Assembly (NCBI GenBank): GCA_028693235.1
Contig: JAQUVW010000001.1
Span: 124,001 to 188,000, forward strand
DNA length: 64,000 bases
Origin: Candidatus Gastranaerophilales bacterium
Lineage (GTDB): Bacteria; Cyanobacteriota; Vampirovibrionia; Gastranaerophilales; Gastranaerophilaceae
Direction of reading: 5' to 3'
Shown here piece after piece: positions 27,617-36,826 of this stretch (position 1 is the first letter of the stretch; each line of letters starts with the position of its first letter). Position numbers and translations under genes: made by a program. The notes below the pieces were generated by a model. That model ran no database searches. It saw only the letters and a program-made list of their open reading frames with translations, and was not told the origin of the DNA.

Positions 27617-28559
27617 TGTCTTTCACCGATTTCACTAAGTTTACTGCTTTTGCTAAAGTCGAATTGAATGTATTATTATTATACCAAAATTCATTGTTTG
27701 ATACTTCATCTTTTATTAAAAGTCGTCCAAACGACCCAATTGCAATGCCGTTGGCTTTAACGTTGCATAAGTCGAGCAGGTGTTTTGATTTGTCGTTGGT
27801 TCCGCCGGAGATTATTATGTAAGCGTCAAGTTCTTGTAGTAATTGAGCAATAGCTACAGCCTGAAGCGTTGAAGCTGTTGTGTCTTTGCCGCCGTTCATT
27901 GACAAACCGTCTGCTTGGATAATTAATTTTTTGTCATAAAGAGTGATTAAATCTTTTAATAGATTTATAAGTTGAATATCCGCAAATTTTTCACGAGAAA
28001 CGCATACTCCAAAATTTAAATCAGGAAATTTCGTGATTAATTTTATAAAAGTGTCTTTAATTACTTTGATATCAGGAGTTGAGATATGAAGCTCAATAAA
28101 TTTTACGCCATAATTTTGAAAAGTTTCAATTGATTCAAAGAGAGCAATTTCTTCTTTTTTATAAGTGATAGCCGAGCACTTACAAGCTTCGCAACCGATA
28201 CATTTTTTTGTGTCAATAATGACTTCTTGTTCAAAGGAGATTGCACCATATGAGCATTTTTTTATGCAATGTCTGCACCTGAGGCATTTTGTTTTGTCGA
28301 CAAAAGCTTTTTTCCCGTGTTTGTCATCGCCAATCGGGTAGCTTACGCAGATGGGCAATTCTTTTAGAGAGAATCCTTGTCTTTCAATGGTGTCTTTTAC
28401 GAGCTTAAAAATTTCAACGTCCGGTGTAATATCAAATATATCGACTCCGGCTTTTGAGTATATTTGCGAAATTGCTTTTATCTCGTCTTCGTTTTTGTTT
28501 CCGAGTCCGAGTATAAGTTTGAATAAATTTCTCTTGTTTAATTTTTCGTAAATGTCCAT
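27600..28559 (-). CDS. ldpA: LdpA-like iron-sulfur protein
   Basis: This protein has 319 residues from ATG 28559. Its plan matches cyanobacterial LdpA, an Fe-S protein that feeds redox state into the circadian clock. The N-terminal segment NLFKLILGLGN with AGVDIFDITPDVEI resembles the LdpA start. Two ferredoxin-type motifs follow: CLRCRHCIKKC (CX2CX2CX3C) and CIGCEACKC, the second ending CXC. The C-terminal half has IQADGLSMNGGKDTT and IIISGGTNDKSKHL, matching the LdpA C-terminal domain. The call rests on recalled family patterns. It heads the ldpA-tilS-hpt operon. An ATG five codons upstream overlaps the -10 box and is rejected. Confidence 0.65.
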   Translation of the reverse strand: MDIYEKLNKRNLFKLILGLGNKNEDEIKAISQIYSKAGVDIFDITPDVEIFKLVKDTIERQGFSLKELPICVSYPIGDDKHGKKAFVDKTKCLRCRHCIKKCSYGAISFEQEVIIDTKKCIGCEACKCSAITYKKEEIALFESIETFQNYGVKFIELHISTPDIKVIKDTFIKLITKFPDLNFGVCVSREKFADIQLINLLKDLITLYDKKLIIQADGLSMNGGKDTTASTLQAVAIAQLLQELDAYIIISGGTNDKSKHLLDLCNVKANGIAIGSFGRLLIKDEVSNNEFWYNNNTFNSTLAKAVNLVKSVKDNERNN

Positions 28560-28565
28560 AGAATA

Positions 28566-28571
28566 ATTATA
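28566..28571 (-). promoter_or_regulatory. -10 box of the ldpA operon, predicted leaderless
   Basis: A perfect TATAAT on the minus strand lies six bases (TATTCT) before ATG 28559. No clear -35 box and no ribosome site are seen. Confidence 0.5.
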
Positions 28572-28615
28572 CATAGTTTTGTGTATTCATGTTAGAATTT
28601 TGTTGTAAAACTTAA

Positions 28616-29902
<1,287 letters not shown>

Positions 29903-29922
29903 CAGATATAAAAACTAATAAT

Positions 29923-29955
29923 AAAAGCGGTTTCTGAAGTTCAGAGCCGCTTTTT
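29923..29955. terminator. Bidirectional terminator after ahcY
   Basis: AAAAGCGG-TT-TCTGAA-G-TTCAGA-G-CCGCTTTTT is a long hairpin with a T tract. It overlaps the stop of the converging minus-strand gene. Confidence 0.9.
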
Positions 29956-30526
29956 AGTATATGTTGGAATCTACTTGAGTGAAAAATTCTTCGTAAATTT
30001 TCGGGTTTTTAATTTTTATTATTTTTCGGGGTGAATCTTTTCTGTAGCAATATCCGTCTTTGTTTTCGTATATTTTTTCGATTAAAGATAGCTTTATGAT
30101 GGATTTATCACCTAGTTTAGTTAGTGATACAAAAGAGTCGATGACGACAGGCTTTTTTTCGAGTTCTTTTTTTAAACGGCAAGATGGTTCGATTAAAGAT
30201 GGGCTCATTATACCCCAAGAGAAGATTGTGGCTGTACCGAATATGCCCATTTCTATAAGGTGCCTGCTTACTCTCAATTTGTCGGTAGATTTGGTGTCGA
30301 ATGTTTTTCGGGCGGAGATAAAACCGAGTTCCGGTTCATAATTTGTTATTGTAAAACCGCTGTTTTGAAAGGTGTAGATGACAGCTTTTTCTATTTTTTC
30401 TTGGTTGGTGAAAGGAATTGTGTAGGTTCTTATTTCGTTGTATTTAATTTGAGCTTTTTGTGTTTGGCGGCAAAAAGCAGGACTCCCGAGTATGAAAATT
30501 AGAAATATTGATATTGATTTTTTCAT
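29954..30526 (-). CDS. Exported protein, unknown (paralogue of the next gene)
   Basis: This 190-residue protein has an N-terminal signal peptide (about 1-19). A segment YTIPFTNQEKIEKAVIYTFQ with GFTITNYEPELGFISARK is clearly related to the neighbour at 30523, which has SVMKAMIDILQ and GYMINTANPQLGFIAGA. The Cys near the signal end does not fit a clean lipobox. Its start overlaps the upstream stop by 4 bp, so the two are coupled. The shared domain may be a small alpha/beta fold, of unknown function. Confidence 0.65.
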   Translation of the reverse strand: MKKSISIFLIFILGSPAFCRQTQKAQIKYNEIRTYTIPFTNQEKIEKAVIYTFQNSGFTITNYEPELGFISARKTFDTKSTDKLRVSRHLIEMGIFGTATIFSWGIMSPSLIEPSCRLKKELEKKPVVIDSFVSLTKLGDKSIIKLSLIEKIYENKDGYCYRKDSPRKIIKIKNPKIYEEFFTQVDSNIY

Positions 30527-31206
30527 TTTGTTTCAGACTTTTTGTTTTTCTCGTTGACATTTTCTTCTTTTTTTTCATTTGTAATTTGTGTTTGTGCTTG
30601 AGCTTGAGCTTCTTTTTCCATAGATTGTTTTTTAGCTTCTTCTTGAAGTGCTAGTTCTTTAGCTTTTTTTTGAGCCTCGATAATTGTTTTTTGAGTATTT
30701 TTTTGTGTTTTGATTTCTTGCTCAACTCTATCGTAGAAATATTCATATCTTCTTTGGATTGTCACCTCATTGATATATTGAGGGTTTCCGTATGTGTTTA
30801 GCAATTTTCTTTTGTAAATCATTCTGACTTTTGTATCGGGACCGAAATCCGTTATGTTTGCAGATATTTCAATACTTGCCGTCCTTATCCCTTTCCAGAA
30901 AAGCCCGGCTTTGCTTGCTCCAAATTCTTCTGCGATATCCACTGTTGTGTCTTCTGAATCAAAGTCAAGGGCACCTGCAATAAAGCCGAGTTGAGGATTT
31001 GCTGTATTAATCATATATCCGTCAGATTGCAAAATATCAATCATAGCTTTCATTACAGATATTTTGTCTGTGTTTTTAAAGGTATGAAGTTGATAGGGTT
31101 TTTTTCCCATCTGAAGTTGTGGAACTATTGGCTGGTTGCTTTCAGCAAAAGCTACAGCTGAAAATCCAAAAGTTAAAAAGGTAAGAATAATTATAAAAAA
31201 TCTCAT
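30523..31206 (-). CDS. Exported protein with charged C-terminal tail, unknown
   Basis: This 227-residue protein has a signal peptide (about 1-21, ending AVAFAES). The middle domain (about 38-160) is the same unknown fold as in the next gene, marked by LQSDGYMINTANPQLGFI. The last 60 residues are a highly charged Gln/Glu/Lys-rich tail, likely coiled or disordered. A strong promoter and a TTGGAG ribosome site precede it. It is the first gene of a two-gene operon, probably from duplication. Confidence 0.68.
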   Translation of the reverse strand: MRFFIIILTFLTFGFSAVAFAESNQPIVPQLQMGKKPYQLHTFKNTDKISVMKAMIDILQSDGYMINTANPQLGFIAGALDFDSEDTTVDIAEEFGASKAGLFWKGIRTASIEISANITDFGPDTKVRMIYKRKLLNTYGNPQYINEVTIQRRYEYFYDRVEQEIKTQKNTQKTIIEAQKKAKELALQEEAKKQSMEKEAQAQAQTQITNEKKEENVNEKNKKSETK

Positions 31207-31236
31207 ATTTGCTCCAAAAGACTCGGTTGTGTTTTC

Positions 31237-31265
31237 ATTATATACAGCACTATGATATTTTTCAA
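31237..31265 (-). promoter_or_regulatory. Sigma70 promoter of the exported-paralogue operon
   Basis: On the minus strand TTGAAA (31265-31260), a 17-base spacer, then TATAAT (31242-31237). The predicted transcript has a leader of about 24 bases. Confidence 0.75.
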
Positions 31266-31275
31266 ATTATGCTCG

Positions 31276-32091
31276 TTATTCAGCCAGCAAGTGTGAGCTT
31301 TTGACTATACTTGCAATGTCAATATCATTGGTCAAACTTATTTTTGTCGTGAATAATACAATATATTCTATGTTACCTGCGGGTCCTTTTATAGGTGAAA
31401 AATCGAGATTAATAGCTTTTAGCCCGATTTTTTCAGCGAAATCAAGCACATTTTTAATGACTTCAATGTGCGTGCTTTCTTCTCTGACTACGCCATTTTT
31501 GCCTACTTGGTCTTTGCCTGCTTCAAATTGAGGTTTTATTAATGCCATGATTTGATTTTCATAGGGGCTCATGAGTTTTAAGATATTTTCAAGCACTTTG
31601 GTTATTGAAATAAAAGACAAATCCATAGCACAAAAAGTTGGTAGAATGTCATTTTCGCTATATATGTCAGATGAAACGCAATTTTTCACATTTACTCTTT
31701 CGACAACTTTGACCCTCTGGTCGTTTCTTAGTTTCCAAGCAATTTGCCCGTATCCGACGTCAACTGCGTAGACTTTGTTTGCTCCGTTTTGGAGCATGCA
31801 GTCAGTAAATCCACCAGTTGAGGCACCTGCGTCGAGGCATGTTTTATCTTTTAAGTTGATATTAAATGTTTTAATTGCTTTGTCCAACTTGAAACCGCCT
31901 CTTGAGACGAAGGGCATAGTTTTTATTTCGATTTTTGTGTTGTCTTTAATTTCAATTTGAAAGCCAGCTTTGGTAATTGTTTCATCGTTAATTTTTACAT
32001 CACCTGCCATAATTGCAGCTTGGGCTTTAGATTTTGTATCGAAGTATCCTTTTTCAAATAGAATTTTGTCGAGCCTGTCTTTTTTATTCAT
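31276..32091 (-). CDS. tlyA: TlyA-family rRNA methyltransferase
   Basis: This protein has 271 residues from ATG 32091, which has GGAGG upstream and overlaps the tatD stop by 8 bp. An earlier in-frame start would overlap tatD more. The N-terminal S4 RNA-binding domain (RLDKILFEKGYFDTKSKAQA) is followed by an FtsJ-type methyltransferase domain. SRGGFKLDKAI and CLDAGASTGGFTDCML (SAM motif) are diagnostic, as is KPQFEAGKDQVGKNGVV. It methylates ribose 2'-O positions in rRNA and is often named a hemolysin. Confidence 0.93.
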   Translation of the reverse strand: MNKKDRLDKILFEKGYFDTKSKAQAAIMAGDVKINDETITKAGFQIEIKDNTKIEIKTMPFVSRGGFKLDKAIKTFNINLKDKTCLDAGASTGGFTDCMLQNGANKVYAVDVGYGQIAWKLRNDQRVKVVERVNVKNCVSSDIYSENDILPTFCAMDLSFISITKVLENILKLMSPYENQIMALIKPQFEAGKDQVGKNGVVREESTHIEVIKNVLDFAEKIGLKAINLDFSPIKGPAGNIEYIVLFTTKISLTNDIDIASIVKSSHLLAE

Positions 32092-32860
32092 TATAGCCTC
32101 CGAAATCAAAAATTCTGCACGCATTATCCGTGGTTGTGTTGTCAATTTCTTCCAATGTTACATTTCGAAGATTTGCTATTTCAATAGCGACAAATTTAAC
32201 AAATGCAGGTTCATTCTGTTCTCCCCTATGAGGAGTTGGTGTCATATAGGGGGAATCTGTTTCAAGCAAAAGTTTATCGAGAGGAACTATTTTTGCGACT
32301 TCTTTTGCTTTTTTGGCATTTTTAAAAGTTGTGACCCCACCGAGTGCTATATACCAGCCTTCATTGATACATTGTTTGGCGAATTCAACGCTTCCGGAAA
32401 AGCAGTGCATAACAACATCAATTGCACCAGCGTTTGTGTTTTTGATTATGTTGAAACTATCTTCATGGGCATCTCTGTCATGTACAAGGATTGGTTTATT
32501 GACGGCTTTTGCTATTTCAATCTGGTCTTTAAAGATTTTTTGTTGAATATCGATTGTTGTCTTGTCCCAATAATAGTCGAGCCCTATTTCACCAATTGCG
32601 ATAACTTTTTTGTGTTTTGCAAGTTGAATTATTTTATCGTGAGATTTTTCGGTGTAAAGTTTGGCATCTTCCGGGTGAACACCGATTGCAGCATATATGT
32701 TGTCATATTTTTCAGCTAAATTGATGATTTTGTCGAAGTCTTTTTCAGCAGCAGCCGGAATTATTATTTTTTCAATCCCATTTGCCTTAGCACGAGCCAA
32801 AACTTTTTCAAAATCTTCTTTATAGCAGTCCATATCAATGTGTGCGTGTGTGTCAATCAT
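32084..32860 (-). CDS. tatD: TatD-family metal-dependent DNase
   Basis: This 258-residue TIM-barrel hydrolase has the metal-binding N-terminus MIDTHAHIDMDCY, with the HxH pair at residues 5-7. AIGEIGLDYYWDKT, PILVHDRDAHED, VMHCFSGS and LLETDSPYMTP are the remaining family motifs. Members cleave DNA 3'-5' and some remove D-amino acids from tRNA. AAGGTGA precedes the ATG. It is coupled to tlyA. Confidence 0.94.
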   Translation of the reverse strand: MIDTHAHIDMDCYKEDFEKVLARAKANGIEKIIIPAAAEKDFDKIINLAEKYDNIYAAIGVHPEDAKLYTEKSHDKIIQLAKHKKVIAIGEIGLDYYWDKTTIDIQQKIFKDQIEIAKAVNKPILVHDRDAHEDSFNIIKNTNAGAIDVVMHCFSGSVEFAKQCINEGWYIALGGVTTFKNAKKAKEVAKIVPLDKLLLETDSPYMTPTPHRGEQNEPAFVKFVAIEIANLRNVTLEEIDNTTTDNACRIFDFGGYNE

Positions 32861-33022
32861 TTTTTCACCTTTTAGTTATTATTAAGTGTATTACAAGAGT
32901 AGCTGAAAAAAAAGAGAAATGAGGTTTTTAATTGTTTCTTTTTGTAAAATACTAAACTATTATTAGCAATTAAATTTTTGTTCATCTATTATAAATATGT
33001 GCAAATGAATGAGGGCACTTTG

Positions 33023-33760
33023 ATGAAAGTTACAAACAGCTATAATTATTCTAAAAACCCTGTAAATAAGCCGGTAGAAGCCAAAAAGAAAGCTCCTCAG
33101 AAGGCTGTTAATCCTACAAATGTAAAAATCGCATCATTGGCAGGTAGTGCTGTTGCTATCAGTGCTGCTATCGGTGGCATATTAATGGCATTGAAAAAAG
33201 GTGGAAACCCTACTAAATTTGCAGATTTGAGATATGGAGAAAAAGAAGTTTTAGCACTTGGCGGAGCTTCTATCGCAGGCGGCATGATTGCTGGTTCAAT
33301 TGCTGATAAAAACAACGCTAAGCACAAACTAAGAGAAGGAATAAGACAGTTCACAGCCAATTTGTTGGCTCCTGTCGGCTGCGTTGCGTTAGGCACCACA
33401 TTATTAGAGAAATCAGGCTTAAAAATGCCTCAGTTGAAAGAAACTGTTAAATTTGCTGACAAAATAAATCTTGCACTAAAAGGCTTGCCTAGGGCTGCAA
33501 TTACTGTAACAGGCTTGGTTGGCGGAATGGCTGTCGGTAATAAAATCATGAGCAAGGTAAATGATAAATTGTTCAAAGAAAAAGCTGGTAAAGAAACTAA
33601 AGCCACTGACTATAGCCAACACGCTGATGACTTGTGTTTCGCTTCAACTTTTATGTTTAAAAACCCTAAAATACAATCCGTAATTTCTAAAGTTTTACCT
33701 GCTACTTTCTTGATTGCAGGCATGGAAACAGGTACAAAGGGCTTACCTGAAAAGAAATAG
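33023..33760 (+). CDS. Membrane protein of unknown function, 245 aa
   Basis: The start is taken at ATG 33023, which has GAGGG at good spacing; earlier in-frame starts lack this. The N-terminus is basic and Asn/Lys/Pro-rich (MKVTNSYNYSKNPVNKPVEA). Several Ala/Gly-rich hydrophobic segments follow, at about 35-55, 82-98, 120-135 and 160-180, so several membrane passes or hairpins are likely. No known motif is visible. It is a single gene that converges on hemW with only 2 bp between stops. Confidence 0.7.
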   Translation: MKVTNSYNYSKNPVNKPVEAKKKAPQKAVNPTNVKIASLAGSAVAISAAIGGILMALKKGGNPTKFADLRYGEKEVLALGGASIAGGMIAGSIADKNNAKHKLREGIRQFTANLLAPVGCVALGTTLLEKSGLKMPQLKETVKFADKINLALKGLPRAAITVTGLVGGMAVGNKIMSKVNDKLFKEKAGKETKATDYSQHADDLCFASTFMFKNPKIQSVISKVLPATFLIAGMETGTKGLPEKK

Positions 33761-33762
33761 AT

Positions 33763-34854
33763 TTAGATTTCAATAAATTCAGATAGGATGTTGTTGCTCA
33801 ATAATATGCCTTGTCGAGTTAGAGCGTAACCGTATTGAGTTTTTTTGATGTGGTTTGTTTCTGAATATTTCTTAATTATTTCAGAATATTTTTTGTCAAA
33901 ATCTATTCCGAATTTTTTATTTATATTTGGAATGTTTAGACCTTTTGTTTCCCTAAGTCCTAAGAAAATTTCTTCTTCGAGCTCATGTTGAGGCGTAACT
34001 TTTTCGATATAGATTTTTTTGTTGGGAAGTTTTATGTATTCTTCAATAGTCGATACATTTGTGTATCTTATGTCGTCTTCGTAACCGCTAGCTGCAACCC
34101 CAAAACCATAATAGAGTCCATTGTTCCAGTAGTTTAAATTGTGCTTTGATTCAAAATTCGGTTTTGAAAAATTGCTGATTTCGTATTGAAAAAATCCACT
34201 TTTTTCAAGGTAGTCAATTGCTTCAATATACATTTCCGCTTGGTCATCATTTTCGGGTAAAAAATGGGGCTTGTGGTTGAAAAACGCACAGCCTTCTTCA
34301 ATTTTTAAACCATAAAGCGAGATATGTTGAATATTAAGGTCGGTTGCGATTTTTAGCGAAGTTAAAAAGTTTTCTGTATTTTGGGTCGGGAGCCCGTAGA
34401 TGAGGTCAATACTTATGTTGGAGAATCCTGCATTTTGGGCATTTTGTACTGTTTTTATCGCCGTTTCTTTGGTGTGGTTTCTTCCGATAAGTTGTAAGAT
34501 ATTGTTATCGAACACCTGAGTTCCGATGCTTAACCTGTTGATATTTTGAGCTTTTAAATTATCTAAATATTCTCTATCTACTGTTTCAGGATTTATCTCT
34601 ACTGTAATTTCTGTATTTTTATCAAAATTGAGCTCGGAGAGAATTAATCCGAAGTCACTGGTTGAAAGAATAGAGGGAGTTCCCCCTCCAAAATATATAG
34701 TGTTAAGCTTTTCGCCTTTGTAATTTGTTTTTATTTCTTCTAGCAGCGAATCAATATATACATTTTTTAACGTAAGTGTGTCATAAGACACAAAAGTGCA
34801 ATAATTGCATTTTCTTCTGCAAAAAGGAATATGTATGTAGGCATTTTTTATCAT
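33763..34854 (-). CDS. hemW: HemW-like radical SAM protein
   Basis: This protein has 363 residues from ATG 34854. The radical SAM cluster motif is CRRKCNYC (CX3CX2C) at about residues 13-20. NTIYFGGGTPSIL and LSIGTQVFDNNIL are typical of HemW/HemN, and GYEDDIRYTNV is the later signature. HemW is a haem chaperone rather than a true coproporphyrinogen oxidase, though annotation often mixes the two. An ATG five codons upstream overlaps the -10 box and is rejected. Confidence 0.88.
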   Translation of the reverse strand: MIKNAYIHIPFCRRKCNYCTFVSYDTLTLKNVYIDSLLEEIKTNYKGEKLNTIYFGGGTPSILSTSDFGLILSELNFDKNTEITVEINPETVDREYLDNLKAQNINRLSIGTQVFDNNILQLIGRNHTKETAIKTVQNAQNAGFSNISIDLIYGLPTQNTENFLTSLKIATDLNIQHISLYGLKIEEGCAFFNHKPHFLPENDDQAEMYIEAIDYLEKSGFFQYEISNFSKPNFESKHNLNYWNNGLYYGFGVAASGYEDDIRYTNVSTIEEYIKLPNKKIYIEKVTPQHELEEEIFLGLRETKGLNIPNINKKFGIDFDKKYSEIIKKYSETNHIKKTQYGYALTRQGILLSNNILSEFIEI

Positions 34855-34860
34855 AGATTT

Positions 34861-34866
34861 ATTATA
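34861..34866 (-). promoter_or_regulatory. -10 box of hemW, predicted leaderless
   Basis: A TATAAT on the minus strand lies six bases (AAATCT) before ATG 34854. It directly follows the T tract of the flgE terminator. There is no ribosome site. Confidence 0.5.
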
Positions 34867-34867
34867 C

Positions 34868-34896
34868 AAAAAAAACGGATTAGAAAAACTAATCCG
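34868..34896 (-). terminator. Terminator of the flagellar operon
   Basis: CGGATTAG-TTTTT-CTAATCCG on the minus strand is followed by eight T's. It lies 29 bp past the flgE stop. Confidence 0.93.
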
Positions 34897-34924
34897 CTAT
34901 ATCGTTATTAACACATATTAATTA

Positions 34925-36268
34925 TTATTGACCGAGATAAGCTAATGATTTCATTATTTGGTTTTGTGTATCAAATACACGGCTGTTAGCTTCAATCCCT
35001 CTTTGAGCCACAATCATATCAGCAAATTGAGCCGTCATATCAACGTTTGAACCTTCTAAAGTTCCGGAAGCAAGTGCTCCAAAACCGTTTCCGTTAGGTG
35101 TTCCATAGAAAGCATCTCCGCAGTTTGCACCTTGTGAAAAACAGTTATTTCCAACGCCTACTAAACCATTTTGGTTGATAAAGCTTGCAACTTGCAATTG
35201 TAAATTAGCAGGAGTTGCAACTTGAGGTGGAACCGTGACGTCATTGCCTGTGATTACAACTCCCTCAGCGGTAGTGTATTGGAATACGGAGTTGTTATTA
35301 TCATCTTGAACGACTTTAAGTTTGTCACCGTTCGAGTATTTAACTTCAAGGCTACCATCTTGATAGACGGTCATTCCGGCATATTTTTGAGCAGTTTCTT
35401 TGTTGTCAGCGACTTTTATTTCTTGTTTGTAGTCGAGGACCTTAGATGAATAAGGTTGCCCTGCAGTTGGATTGGAGTCATTTAATTGAGTAGCTGAAAC
35501 AAAATTTGAAGTACCTGATTCGAATTTTAATGTTTCACCAGCCGGTGGAGTAATTTGCAATTTACCACCGCTCAAGCTTACGGTATGACCTGCAGCAACG
35601 CCGTTTAAGCCTGTTTGGATTTTATTTGCGATAGTTGCTAAATTGTCACCATCTGCAATTGTAATTTCTACAGGTGTAGTTGTTCCACCACCATCAACAA
35701 CATTTATTTTAAAAGTACCGGTTGAAATAGATACATTATTCAATTTTGATAAATCTTTTGTGCCTATGTCCGCAGTGTTTGGAATGGTTTTTGTTTCAAT
35801 CATAGTAGGGATTTTAACGGGAGTGTTACCACTTTGAGTGCTGAAAGAGCTTGATGCACCCATTAATTTATATCCGCTTGGAAGGGTTAAGTGACCTTCT
35901 TCGTCAAGTGTAAAGTTGCCAGCTTTTGTGTAAAGTATCTGATTGTCTTGGTTCATAACCGTAAAGAAGCCATTACCTTGTAGCATCATATCGGTTGATA
36001 CGCCTGTTGATAAACTGGAACCTGTTGTAAAGTTTCTTGCAATAGCACCAGTTTGAGTACCTACGCCGATTTGTTTAGGGTTAGTACCGCCAAGATTGGT
36101 GGTTGCACCAGAGCCTGCCGATAGTGTATTGTAGTAAACATCTGAAAAAGTAACAGATGATTGTTTAAAGCCGATAGTATTCATGTTTGCCAAATTGTCA
36201 GCTACAACATTGATGCTGTTTTGACCGGCTTTAATTCCGCTTATGGATGTGTAAAAAGCTTGTCCCAT
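34925..36268 (-). CDS. flgE: Flagellar hook protein
   Basis: This 447-residue protein has the flagellar rod/hook N-terminus (FYTSISGIKAGQNSINVVADNLANMNTIGFKQ, here given in parts: SISGIKAGQNSINV and NLANMNTIGFK). GNGFFTVMNQD is the next signature. The C-terminal coiled part LEGSNVDMTAQFADMIVAQ is diagnostic. A variable Thr/Gly-rich region lies between. It polymerises into the extracellular hook. GGGAGG precedes the ATG, and it is the last gene of the operon. Confidence 0.93.
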   Translation of the reverse strand: MGQAFYTSISGIKAGQNSINVVADNLANMNTIGFKQSSVTFSDVYYNTLSAGSGATTNLGGTNPKQIGVGTQTGAIARNFTTGSSLSTGVSTDMMLQGNGFFTVMNQDNQILYTKAGNFTLDEEGHLTLPSGYKLMGASSSFSTQSGNTPVKIPTMIETKTIPNTADIGTKDLSKLNNVSISTGTFKINVVDGGGTTTPVEITIADGDNLATIANKIQTGLNGVAAGHTVSLSGGKLQITPPAGETLKFESGTSNFVSATQLNDSNPTAGQPYSSKVLDYKQEIKVADNKETAQKYAGMTVYQDGSLEVKYSNGDKLKVVQDDNNNSVFQYTTAEGVVITGNDVTVPPQVATPANLQLQVASFINQNGLVGVGNNCFSQGANCGDAFYGTPNGNGFGALASGTLEGSNVDMTAQFADMIVAQRGIEANSRVFDTQNQIMKSLAYLGQ

Positions 36269-36308
36269 TTTTCCTCCCGTATTTATAAGTATTACTTTTT
36301 ATTTTTAA

Positions 36309-36815
36309 TTATGATTTTTCAGTTTTGTCAGAATCTGTTCCGGTTGATGTATCACCGGAGGACTCCCCACCAGCTGTTGTAGTAGGTGTTTTTACTCCAA
36401 CGACATAGCCAAGAGAGTAGTCTTTGCCCCCAACATTGACAGTTGCACTTGAACCGGAGAAGCTGGCTGAGTCAACGACACCTGTTATTCTTTTTGTATT
36501 ATCTTCAGGGTCGACCAGTGTAACTTCTTTTCCGATTAGCATACATGCCTGAGTTACTTGGTTGTTGACGCTTATGTTGCTGTTTAGCTCTTGCAAGGCA
36601 GTTACTTGAGTAAATTGAGCTTGTTGAGCCAAGAATTCCTTGTTATCGATAGGGGCAAGCGGGTCTTGTTGTTTTAATTGTTCTAGCATTAGCTTTAAGA
36701 ATGCGTCACCATCAAGGTCAGATGAACCTGAATAGCCGTTTCTTTTAATTTCATCAGCTTGAGCTTGAGTTGTGGCATTTTGCATAGCCGTTATTTGATC
36801 TCCGATACTGGTCAT
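36309..36815 (-). CDS. flgD: Flagellar hook-capping protein
   Basis: This 168-residue protein has the FlgD N-terminal motif DAFLKLMLEQLKQQDPLAPIDNKEF (read here as LKLMLEQLKQQDPLAP) followed by AQFTQVTALQELN. The C-terminal part (from about 95) is short compared with the full 230-residue FlgD and ends in a Ser/Thr/Gly-rich tail. FlgD caps the growing hook and is required for FlgE assembly. AAAGGAGG precedes the ATG. It lies between fliK and flgE. Confidence 0.9.
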   Translation of the reverse strand: MTSIGDQITAMQNATTQAQADEIKRNGYSGSSDLDGDAFLKLMLEQLKQQDPLAPIDNKEFLAQQAQFTQVTALQELNSNISVNNQVTQACMLIGKEVTLVDPEDNTKRITGVVDSASFSGSSATVNVGGKDYSLGYVVGVKTPTTTAGGESSGDTSTGTDSDKTEKS

Positions 36816-36826
36816 TTTTCCTCCTT

